From Betaproteobacteria bacterium (GTDB taxonomy: Bacteria > Pseudomonadota > Gammaproteobacteria > Burkholderiales > JAHFQX01), in NCBI GenBank assembly GCA_023259135.1, contig JAHFQX010000006.1:1-64000 (forward strand): a DNA stretch of 64,000 nt, written 5' to 3'. The stretch's first letter is position 1, and each line of letters begins with the position of its first letter. The notes below the pieces were generated by a model, which was not told where the DNA came from, did not search any database, and saw only the letters and a program-made list of their open reading frames with translations. The translations under genes and the position numbers were made by a program. This document shows positions 57,371-64,000 of this stretch, in pieces.

Positions 57371-57748
57371 GCGTTTCGCTGCCCCATACCCCCGATTTTT
57401 TGAGGGCGAAGACTGCGTTTCTCGGTCTGGAATGGTTTGTTTTATCACTGAGCAAAGTGATCCCGATCAATGTTTTCTTGCCTCTCCATTGGCCCCTATG
57501 CTAAATTTGCGCGCTGATTTCATCCTCGGCATTGCTTGGGACGCCGAGGATCTGCGGGGACCGTCAGAGTTGATTGCCGAAAAGGGCGCCTGGAGCGGCG
57601 AAGATCACTCCACCGCCCTAGCCGCGCAATGTTTCCTTGACGCCTTTATGCCCGCCGGGTTTCTCCGGCAACTGTGGAGCGGTTTCCGGTGAGCATGCGC
57701 TTGCGGCAAAAATTGGCTTTGCGGTTATCGTCTTCATAGGGGGGAATA
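57371..57748 (+). other. Gap between bioD and coxB
   Basis: 378 bases with lower GC than its surroundings. It holds one weak frame (57432-57692, listed separately) and, at the end, the AGGGGGGA ribosome site of coxB. No clear terminator for bioD and no clear promoter for coxB could be picked out by eye. Confidence 0.5.
57432..57692 (+). CDS. Doubtful small ORF between bioD and coxB
   Basis: Up to 86 residues; ATG 57498 would give 64 (MLNLRADFILGIAWDAEDLR). No signal peptide, membrane helix or recognised domain. The frame is open and moderately protein-like, but there is no convincing ribosome site. It may be a remnant. Confidence 0.3.
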   Translation: MVCFITEQSDPDQCFLASPLAPMLNLRADFILGIAWDAEDLRGPSELIAEKGAWSGEDHSTALAAQCFLDAFMPAGFLRQLWSGFR

Positions 57749-58864
57749 ATGTACAAAGGATTGCGGCGTAGCGTGGCGCTGCTGTTTACCGTAATGGGAG
57801 GAGCGGCCCACGGGGCCTATCAGCTCAATTTGCAAGAGCAACAGACCCGTATCGGACAAGACATCTTCGATCTGCATACCTTGATCCTTGCCATTGTCGC
57901 CGTGATTTTCGTCGGCGTGATGGGGGTGATGCTGTATTCCATCGTCAATCACCGCAAGACGGCTGGGCGGCAGGCCGTTCAGTTCCACGAAAACACCACC
58001 GTGGAAATCATTTGGACCATCATCCCGTTTATTATTCTAGTGGCCATGGCTTTCCCCGCGGCGAAAACCTTGTTGGCGATGCGGGATGCTTCCCATCCCG
58101 ATCTGACCATCAAGGCCACCGGCTATCAGTGGAAATGGGGCTACGACTATCTTCAGGACGGCGTCAGCTTCTACAGCAATCTGTCCACCCCTAGGGGGCA
58201 GATTGAAAACAAGGACCCCAAAGGGGAGCACTACCTGCTGGAAGTGGATAATCCGATCGTGGTGCCCACCGGCAAGAAAATCCGCATCCTCATCACCGCC
58301 AACGATGTGCTGCATGCCTGGTACGTCCCGGCTTTGGCGGTGAAGCAAGATGCCATCCCCGGATTTATTCGGGAGGCGTGGTTCAAGGTGGAGCGCCCCG
58401 GCACTTTCCGCGGCCAATGCGCCGAGCTGTGCGGCAAGGATCACGGCTTCATGCCCATCGTGGTGGAGGCGGTGGAACCGGAGAAATACGCCCAATGGGT
58501 GGCGGAGCAAAAGAAAAAACAGGCCGCCGCGCAATTGGATCCCAATAAGACCTTCACCTTGGACGAACTCAAGGCCCACGGCGAGAAAGTCTACGCCCAG
58601 AATTGCGTGGCTTGCCATCAAGCTAATGGCGCCGGGATTCCCGGCGCTTTTCCGGGCCTGGCGGGATCCAAGCTGGTCAAGGGCCCCAAGGAAGCCCATA
58701 TCGGCATCGTGATAAACGGCAAGGCGGGAACGGCCATGGCGCCCTTCGGCAAGCAGCTTTCCGACGTGGACCTGGCCGCCGTCGTGACCTACGAGCGCAA
58801 TGCCTGGGGCAACAATACGGGCGATCTGGTGCAGCCCGGCGAAATCAAGGCTCTGCGGAAGTGA
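57749..58864 (+). CDS. coxB: Cytochrome c oxidase subunit II with fused cytochrome c domain
   Basis: 371 residues with AGGGGGGA before the ATG. Signal peptide (about 1-22), two membrane helices (about 44-66 and 87-108), then the CuA domain with QWKWGYDY and the ligands in CAELCGKDHGFM (about 222-233), and a C-terminal cytochrome c domain with CVACH near 286 and a late Met (TAMAPFG). It accepts electrons from cytochrome c and passes them to subunit I. First gene of the oxidase operon. Confidence 0.97.
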   Translation: MYKGLRRSVALLFTVMGGAAHGAYQLNLQEQQTRIGQDIFDLHTLILAIVAVIFVGVMGVMLYSIVNHRKTAGRQAVQFHENTTVEIIWTIIPFIILVAMAFPAAKTLLAMRDASHPDLTIKATGYQWKWGYDYLQDGVSFYSNLSTPRGQIENKDPKGEHYLLEVDNPIVVPTGKKIRILITANDVLHAWYVPALAVKQDAIPGFIREAWFKVERPGTFRGQCAELCGKDHGFMPIVVEAVEPEKYAQWVAEQKKKQAAAQLDPNKTFTLDELKAHGEKVYAQNCVACHQANGAGIPGAFPGLAGSKLVKGPKEAHIGIVINGKAGTAMAPFGKQLSDVDLAAVVTYERNAWGNNTGDLVQPGEIKALRK

Positions 58865-58914
58865 TCCCCCTGGGTCACCCACCGAATTCGATTTTGGCTT
58901 AAGGAGGAATCCTC

Positions 58915-60489
58915 ATGGAAGCAGTGCACCACCTGGATCACGGCCACGAGCATCATCCCGCGGGGATCATGCGCTGGGTCACCACCACCAACCACAAGGA
59001 CATTGGCACCCTGTACCTTTGGTTCAGTTTCGCCATGTTTATGGTGGGGGGAGTCATGGCCCTGGTGATTCGCGCCGAGTTATTCCAGCCGGGACTGCAA
59101 ATCGTCCAGCCCGAATTTTTTAATCAGATGACCACCTTGCACGGGCTCATCATGGTGTTCGGCGCCATCATGCCGGCCTTCGTGGGCTTCGCCAACTGGC
59201 AAATTCCCATGATGATCGGCGCACCCGACATGGCTTTCCCCCGGATGAACAACTGGAGCTTCTGGTTGCTGCCCCCGGCGGCGCTGTTGCTGGTGATTTC
59301 CTTGTTCGTGCCGGGCGGCGCCGCCGCGGCGGGCTGGACGCTGTACCCGCCGCTGACCGTCCAGATGGGCATGGGCATGGACCTGACCATCTTCGCGGTC
59401 CATATTCTGGGCATGTCCTCCATCATGGGCTCCATCAACATCGTTACCACCGTGCTGAACCTGCGGGCCCCCGGCATGACCTTGATGAAGATGCCTTTGT
59501 TCGTATGGACCTGGCTCATCACGGCTTACCTGCTGATCGCCGTGATGCCGGTGCTGGCGGGGGCGGTGACCATGACCCTGACCGACCGGCATTTCGGCAC
59601 TCATTTCTTCAACGCGGCGGGCGGCGGCGACCCCGTGCTGTTTCAGCATATCTTCTGGTTCTTCGGCCACCCCGAGGTGTACATCATCATCCTGCCGGGC
59701 TTCGGAGTGGTTTCCCAGATCATCCCGGCGTTTTCCCGCAAACCCTTGTTCGGCTACGCCTCCATGGTCTACGCCACGGCGTCCATCGCCATCCTGTCGT
59801 TCATCGTCTGGGCCCACCATATGTATACCGTGGGCATGCCGGTGGCCGGGCAATTGTTCTTCATGTTCGCGACCATGTTGATCGCGGTGCCCACCGGCGT
59901 AAAAGTGTTCAATTGGCTGGCCACCATGTGGAAAGGGTCGCTGACCTTCGAAGCCCCGATGCTGTTCGCCCTGGGCTTCATTTTCCTGTTTACCACTGGC
60001 GGGCTTACCGGCATCGTGCTGTCCATTGTCCCCCTCGATGTGCAGGTCCATGACACCTACTACGTGGTGGCGCATTTCCACTACACCATGGTCGCCGGCG
60101 CTTTATTCTCCGCCTTTGGCGCGGTGTACTTTTGGCTGCCCAAATGGACCGGCAAGATGTACGACGAAAAACTGGGCAAGCTGCACTTCTGGCTGTCGTT
60201 CATTTTCTTCAACCTGACCTTCTTTGTGCAGCACTTCCTGGGGCTCGCCGGCATGCCGCGTCGGATTCCCGACTATGCTCTGCAATTCGCCGAGTTCAAC
60301 GCAATTTCCAGTGTCGGCGCTTTTGGCTTCGGGCTCACCCAGTTGCTGTTCTTCTACATCGTGTTGAAGTGCATCCGCAGCGGTGAAAAGGCTCCCGCCA
60401 GGCCGTGGGAAGGGGCGGATACCCTGGAGTGGACGCTCCCTTCGCCTGCGCCTTACCATAGCTTTGAAACCCCTCCGGTAGTCAAGTGA
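58915..60489 (+). CDS. coxA: Cytochrome c oxidase subunit I
   Basis: 524 residues with AAGGAGGA before the ATG. Twelve membrane helices; heme and CuB ligands in [42 protein letters not shown] and [17 protein letters not shown] and the Glu of helix VI mark the A1-type (aa3) enzyme with the usual proton channels. Catalyses O2 reduction at the inner membrane. Confidence 0.98.
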   Translation: MEAVHHLDHGHEHHPAGIMRWVTTTNHKDIGTLYLWFSFAMFMVGGVMALVIRAELFQPGLQIVQPEFFNQMTTLHGLIMVFGAIMPAFVGFANWQIPMMIGAPDMAFPRMNNWSFWLLPPAALLLVISLFVPGGAAAAGWTLYPPLTVQMGMGMDLTIFAVHILGMSSIMGSINIVTTVLNLRAPGMTLMKMPLFVWTWLITAYLLIAVMPVLAGAVTMTLTDRHFGTHFFNAAGGGDPVLFQHIFWFFGHPEVYIIILPGFGVVSQIIPAFSRKPLFGYASMVYATASIAILSFIVWAHHMYTVGMPVAGQLFFMFATMLIAVPTGVKVFNWLATMWKGSLTFEAPMLFALGFIFLFTTGGLTGIVLSIVPLDVQVHDTYYVVAHFHYTMVAGALFSAFGAVYFWLPKWTGKMYDEKLGKLHFWLSFIFFNLTFFVQHFLGLAGMPRRIPDYALQFAEFNAISSVGAFGFGLTQLLFFYIVLKCIRSGEKAPARPWEGADTLEWTLPSPAPYHSFETPPVVK

Positions 60490-60515
60490 GGCGACAGGCC
60501 GGATAGGGCGGACGC

Positions 60516-60635
60516 ATGAAACCCGAACGGGAGAAATCACCGAGTGTCGCAGCGGGCAAATGGCGCACCGCCGCCGTGCTGGTGGCGTTGGCGGTGACGT
60601 TTTATGTCCTGACCTTTGCGAAGTACTGGTCATGA
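60516..60635 (+). CDS. 39-residue single-helix membrane protein of the oxidase operon
   Basis: MKPEREKSPSVAAGKWR then a single membrane helix (TAAVLVALAVTFYVLTFA) and KYWS. ATG 60516, stop 60633-60635, overlapping the ctaG start (ATGA). Small proteins at this place occur in many proteobacterial cox operons. Function not known; it may be a small oxidase subunit or assembly factor. Confidence 0.75.
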   Translation: MKPEREKSPSVAAGKWRTAAVLVALAVTFYVLTFAKYWS

Positions 60636-61177
60636 GCGCCGTCACGGACAATCGGGCGCTATTCGGGAAGCTGGCGACGGTCGCCGTCATCATGTTTGGC
60701 TTCGGTTATGCTTTGGTCCCCTTGTACGAGAAGATCTGCGAAGTGACCGGGGTGAACCGCGTCGAACAGGCCGACGCGCTTCCTGCCAATACTCAGGCGG
60801 ATACCAGTCGGTGGCTGAGCGTGGAATTCGACGCCAACGTCGGCCGGGGCCTGCCTTGGTCCTTCAAGCCGGTGGAAACCAGTCTGAATATTCACCCCGG
60901 ACAATTGGCGCAAGTCACCTATGAGGTGGCCAATCATTCCGACCGGCCCATCGCCGGGCAGGCGATTCCATCTTATGGCCCGGCCTACGCAGCCCGCTTT
61001 TTCAAGAAACTGGAGTGTTTCTGCTTCACCCAGCAGGTGCTCCAGCCGGGCGAGGTGAGGCGGATGCCGGTGGTGTTCGTGATCGACCCTGAATTGCCGA
61101 AGGATATCGGAACGGTCACCTTGTCCTATACTTTTTTCGTTGTTGAGGGGGCGACCCGGGATGCGGCAGGGGTGTAG
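60632..61177 (+). CDS. ctaG: Cytochrome c oxidase assembly protein CtaG (Cox11)
   Basis: 181 residues from ATG 60632. One N-terminal membrane helix (about 13-32) and a periplasmic copper-binding domain with the conserved CFCF (near 131) and KLECFCFTQQVLQPGE; VPLYEKICEVTGVN near the helix supplies a further Cys. Delivers Cu to the CuB site of subunit I. Confidence 0.96.
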   Translation: MSAVTDNRALFGKLATVAVIMFGFGYALVPLYEKICEVTGVNRVEQADALPANTQADTSRWLSVEFDANVGRGLPWSFKPVETSLNIHPGQLAQVTYEVANHSDRPIAGQAIPSYGPAYAARFFKKLECFCFTQQVLQPGEVRRMPVVFVIDPELPKDIGTVTLSYTFFVVEGATRDAAGV

Positions 61178-61179
61178 CA

Positions 61180-61383
61180 ATGGCGCGGGATCAACGCAAG
61201 CCGGGATTCTTGCAAGCGGCAGGCGCGGTGTTCTGGGCCTTTTTCGGGGTTCGCAAACGCCGGCAGGGGGAGGCGGATGCCGTGGGATTGAGCCCCGTTC
61301 AGGTGATCGTGGCGGGGCTGGTGGGGGCCGCGCTTTTCGTGCTGGCTTTGTTGCTGGTGGTGCGGCTGCTGGTGAATTCGTGA
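61180..61383 (+). CDS. DUF2970 small membrane protein
   Basis: 67 residues, 2 bases after ctaG. Basic N-terminus with GFLQAAGAVFWAFFGVRKRR (the DUF2970 signature) and a C-terminal helix. Commonly found between ctaG and coxC in beta- and gammaproteobacteria; role unknown. Confidence 0.85.
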   Translation: MARDQRKPGFLQAAGAVFWAFFGVRKRRQGEADAVGLSPVQVIVAGLVGAALFVLALLLVVRLLVNS

Positions 61384-61429
61384 GCCGGGATGTCCAACGA
61401 TTTTTTGATCAGGATGAGGAGAACTAGAC

Positions 61430-62284
61430 ATGACGACCTCTGATGCGAGCCGCTATTACCTCCCCGAGCCGTCCCATTGGCCGGTGACGGGGTCGGTGGC
61501 GCTGTTCTGCATGGCGCTGGGCGGGGTGCTGATGATGAACGGCATGGTCACTCCCGGCGCCGTTTCCCTGGCGATCGGCGTGGCGGTGCTGGTCTATATG
61601 CTGTTCGGCTGGTTCGGCACGGTGATCCGGGAGAGCGAGGCGGGCAAGTACAACAAGCAGGTGGATGTCTCCTACCGGTGGAGCATGAGCTGGTTCATCT
61701 TCTCCGAGGTGATGTTCTTCGCCGGTTTCTTCGGGGCGCTGTTTTATATGCGGGTGTTGTCGGTCCCCGATCTGGCCGGACTGGAGCAGAAACTGCTGTG
61801 GCCGGAATTTGCGGGGGGGTGGCCCACCGCCGGTCCCGGCGCCCAGGATCCCTTCACGCCCATGGGGGCCTGGGGCATTCCCGCCATCAATACCCTGCTG
61901 CTGCTTTCCTCCGGCGTCACGGTGACCTGGGCCCACTGGGCGCTCAAGCAGAATAAGCGAGGACAACTCAATCTGGGCCTGCTGCTGACCATCCTGCTGG
62001 GCATCTGCTTCTTGGCGCTGCAAGCCTACGAATATGTCCACGCCTACTCGGAACTCAACCTGAAACTCACCAGCGGAGCCTATGGCGCGACTTTCTTCAT
62101 GCTGACCGGTTTCCACGGCGCCCACGTGACCCTGGGCACCATCATGCTGATCGTGATTTTGTTCCGCTGCCTGGCCGGCCATTTTAAGCCGGACCACCAT
62201 TTTGCCTTCGAGGCGGTATCCTGGTACTGGCACTTCGTGGACGTGGTCTGGCTGTTGCTCTTCATCTTGGTTTACTGGCTCTGA
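61430..62284 (+). CDS. coxC: Cytochrome c oxidase subunit III
   Basis: 284 residues with GAGGAG before the ATG. Seven membrane helices; SWFIFSEVMFFAGFFGALFY and the ending AVSWYWHFVDVVWLLLFILV are typical of subunit III. It stabilises subunit I and its proton uptake. A strong terminator follows at 62304. Confidence 0.97.
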   Translation: MTTSDASRYYLPEPSHWPVTGSVALFCMALGGVLMMNGMVTPGAVSLAIGVAVLVYMLFGWFGTVIRESEAGKYNKQVDVSYRWSMSWFIFSEVMFFAGFFGALFYMRVLSVPDLAGLEQKLLWPEFAGGWPTAGPGAQDPFTPMGAWGIPAINTLLLLSSGVTVTWAHWALKQNKRGQLNLGLLLTILLGICFLALQAYEYVHAYSELNLKLTSGAYGATFFMLTGFHGAHVTLGTIMLIVILFRCLAGHFKPDHHFAFEAVSWYWHFVDVVWLLLFILVYWL

Positions 62285-62303
62285 AGAGATTTCCCGGCCA
62301 AGG

Positions 62304-62340
62304 CAAAACGCCGCGGGCGGGTGCTGCGGCGTTTTGTTTT
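62304..62340. terminator. Bidirectional intrinsic terminator after coxC
   Basis: CAAAACGCCGC (62304-62314) pairs perfectly with GCGGCGTTTTG (62326-62336), 11 bp with an 11-base loop and T-rich flank on the plus strand (GTTTTGTTTT). It serves coxC and probably also the convergent DUF2909 gene. Confidence 0.85.
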
Positions 62341-62351
62341 CGACCTTGGGT

Positions 62352-62549
62352 TTATATACCTTGCGGCGAAATCCAGCCGAAGCGAAACCCCAGCAGCAGC
62401 ATGGCGAACAGGAGCAGTGAGAGGACGATCCGCACGGTCAAGGCTTTGACCGCGCGGTTGGATTGTCCCTTGTCCCGCACCAGAAAGAACAATGCGGACC
62501 CAAGGCTGAATAAAATAAAAGCGAGGAACAACAGGACCAAGAATTTCAT
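62352..62549 (-). CDS. DUF2909 twin-helix membrane protein
   Basis: 65 residues, two membrane helices (FLVLLFLAFILFSLGSALFF and IVLSLLLFAMLLLGFRFGW) around VRDKGQSNRAVKALTVR, the DUF2909 core. Often encoded opposite to and next to surf1 in cox operons, as here. Role unknown. Confidence 0.85.
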   Translation of the reverse strand: MKFLVLLFLAFILFSLGSALFFLVRDKGQSNRAVKALTVRIVLSLLLFAMLLLGFRFGWISPQGI

Positions 62550-62619
62550 GATAGAAAGCCGCGAAGATGAGCTTTCAGTCTAACCGAGTTTGCCCCGCTG
62601 AACCACGGCGGGCGGCGGA

Positions 62620-63324
62620 ATGAGCCGCAGCTTTGCTCCACGCCTTGGGTTCGCGCTGGCGGCGCTGCTGGGAGTGGCGATCATGCTGGCGTTGGGCAAT
62701 TGGCAGTTGGACCGGGCCGGGGTCAAGGAAGCCCGAATTGAGCGCATTCGGTCTCTGAGCCACGAGCCGGAACTGCGGATTCTCCCGGCAACCCTGGGCG
62801 CCGAAGACGTGCTGCTGCGCCCCGTGGAGGTCCGGGGTGCGTTCGACCCCGCCCATGCAATCTGGCTGGATAACCGGGTCTACCAGGGGGTGCCGGGCTA
62901 TTATCTGCTGATGCCCCTGAAAATCGAGGGCGGGTCGAAATATGTTTTGGTGAACCGGGGCTGGGCAGCGGCTCCCCGGGAGCGGGGGATGTTACCGCGG
63001 GTGGTGACGCCTGCCGGAGAGATTCGGGTCCGCGGGATGGCGGTCCCGCCACCGGGCAAGACTCTGGAGTTGTCCCGCGGCGCCGAGCAGGGAGCGGTAT
63101 GGCAAAACTTGGATCTGGCGCATTACCGAGACGCCACCGGCCTCGACATACAGGCTTTTTTGATCCAGCAGACCGATCCGGCCGACGACGGCTTGGTGCG
63201 GGATTGGCCCGCCCCCGATTTGGGGGCGGCGAAGAACCGGGCCTATGCCTTTCAGTGGTTCGGTCTGGCCGGACTCATCGCAATCTTATATGTCGTGCTC
63301 AATGTCAAAAAATCCGCAGCGTAA
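62620..63324 (+). CDS. surf1: SURF1 oxidase assembly protein
   Basis: 234 residues. Membrane helices at each end (about 10-27 and 208-227) with the SURF1 domain between: GNWQLDRAGVKEARIE, WLDNRVYQGVPGYYLLMPLK, YVLVNRGWAAAPRERG and NRAYAFQWFGLA. It helps insert heme a into subunit I. It overlaps the next gene by 23 bases. Confidence 0.95.
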   Translation: MSRSFAPRLGFALAALLGVAIMLALGNWQLDRAGVKEARIERIRSLSHEPELRILPATLGAEDVLLRPVEVRGAFDPAHAIWLDNRVYQGVPGYYLLMPLKIEGGSKYVLVNRGWAAAPRERGMLPRVVTPAGEIRVRGMAVPPPGKTLELSRGAEQGAVWQNLDLAHYRDATGLDIQAFLIQQTDPADDGLVRDWPAPDLGAAKNRAYAFQWFGLAGLIAILYVVLNVKKSAA

Positions 63325-63877
63325 ACGCCCTCCCTACGAGCTGATCTTCATGGCTTTCATCGCCCTGGCCCCGGTGGTGGGGAGCTATCTGGCCTATCAT
63401 TTCTGGAGCCCCGGGCGGTTCGTGAATTACGGCGAGTTGCTAACACCGGGCCCCTTGCCGGATATTTTCCTGGAGCGGGTCGACGGGGCGGATTTCCGGT
63501 TTTCCCAGCTCAGGGGCAAATGGATTTTCGTCACGGTGGATCCCGGCGCTTGCCCGGAGGGCTGCCGGGATAAGCTCTACAAGATCCGGCAGCTGCGGCT
63601 TACCCAGGGGAAAGATATGGACCGCGTGGAACGGGTGTGGCTGCTGGACGATGCCGGCACTCCGAACCCCGGGGTTGTTGCCGAGCATCCCGGATTGTGG
63701 CCGGTGAAGGCGGCGGGGGATGCTCTGAAGCGGCTTGCCTTGAACGGCGCTCCGCGGGACTACATCTATCTTGTCGATCCCCTAGGAAATCTGATGATGC
63801 GTTATCCGGAGAATGCCGATCCCAGCAAGATGGCGAAGGATATCGCCAGACTGCTAAAAGTCTCCCGCATCGGCTAG
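63302..63877 (+). CDS. Sco-like copper-chaperone/oxidase assembly protein
   Basis: 191 residues from ATG 63302. N-terminal membrane helix (about 13-33) and a thioredoxin-like domain: LRGKWIFVTVDPGACPEGCR with the CxxxC copper site (about 83-87) and YIYLVDPLGNLMMRYPENAD. Related to Sco1/SenC proteins that supply copper to CuA, but shorter and more divergent, the version often found between surf1 and ctaA. Confidence 0.85.
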   Translation: MSKNPQRKRPPYELIFMAFIALAPVVGSYLAYHFWSPGRFVNYGELLTPGPLPDIFLERVDGADFRFSQLRGKWIFVTVDPGACPEGCRDKLYKIRQLRLTQGKDMDRVERVWLLDDAGTPNPGVVAEHPGLWPVKAAGDALKRLALNGAPRDYIYLVDPLGNLMMRYPENADPSKMAKDIARLLKVSRIG

Positions 63878-63889
63878 CGGCTGCCGGCC

Positions 63890-64000
63890 ATGAACAATCT
63901 CGCTGCCGCCGTTCCGGCCAGTCCCTGGCGCTTCTGGGCGTTGCTTCTGGTTTTGGCGCTGGCCGTTGCCGCGTCCCTCTGCGCCGCCACGGCCAGGCTC
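63890..64000 (+). CDS. Start of a membrane protein, possibly CtaA/COX15 (cut by the window end)
   Basis: 37 codons visible: ASPWRFWALLLVLALAVAAS is a membrane helix after a short N-terminus. Heme A synthase (ctaA) usually follows the Sco-like gene in this operon, so it is the best guess, but no diagnostic residue is in view. Confidence 0.45.
   Translation, partial: MNNLAAAVPASPWRFWALLLVLALAVAASLCAATARL

Overview
The window is high-GC DNA, densely packed with genes that often overlap by 1-4 bases (ATGA, GTGA, TGATG) and frequently start with GTG or TTG. Gene content and order point to a gammaproteobacterium: miaB-phoH-ybeY-corC-lnt, a rhodanese gene-grxC-secB-gpsA-trmL, argS followed by a SPOR-domain gene, bioBFCD, and a full MSHA-type (type IVa-like) pilus locus. 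A methylotroph or Chromatiales-like lineage would fit, but nothing here fixes the genus.

Layout. 1-3244: a selenoneine-type cluster with selD (partial) and a SenA-like enzyme on the minus strand, and a divergent SenB-like selenosugar synthase. 3355-10283 (minus): an orphan branched-chain-type substrate-binding protein, a SPOR protein, argS, priA, and a free-standing methionine synthase activation domain. 10401-14016 (plus): a diguanylate cyclase and a MetH that lacks that activation domain, so MetH is split in two. 14054-15091 (minus): a VIT/CCC1-type metal transporter. 15198-19169: a CHASE-PAS-GGDEF-EAL protein. 19208-19283: a CAU-anticodon tRNA, followed by a small exported protein and the miaB-to-lnt and rhodanese-to-gpsA housekeeping blocks.

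28246-52764 is the MSHA pilus locus: mshE, G, F, then an MshB-like pilin and two tandem MshA-like pilins, a small unknown protein, a TPR O-GlcNAc-transferase-like glycosyltransferase and an FkbM-type methyltransferase, then mshC, D, O, P. A 1.7-kb insert carrying a nucleotidyltransferase pair and a VapBC-like module follows, then mshQ, I, PilN-like, J, K, L, M, N. A sigma-54-type promoter with a nearby IHF-like site precedes mshE, and MshE has the N-terminal motif that binds c-di-GMP in this family. The diguanylate cyclase and GGDEF-EAL genes in the same window make c-di-GMP control of this pilus plausible.

52852-64000: comF (minus), the biotin operon bioB-F-C-D (no bioH between F and C), and an aa3-type cytochrome c oxidase operon (coxB, coxA, a 39-residue membrane protein, ctaG, DUF2970, coxC, a convergent DUF2909 gene, surf1, a Sco-like gene, and the start of a further gene, possibly ctaA).

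The most unusual layer is the dispersed repeats. One family has the core GGCCCTTTAGCGGCCAT. It lies between genes, inside the reading frames of a diguanylate cyclase and PhoH at the same frame, as a tail on CorC, and in one place is interrupted by a 169-bp MITE-like element. A second family of GGGTTCCGAGTTTCG-type strings lies in the leader peptides of three minor pilin genes, the part that prepilin peptidase removes.
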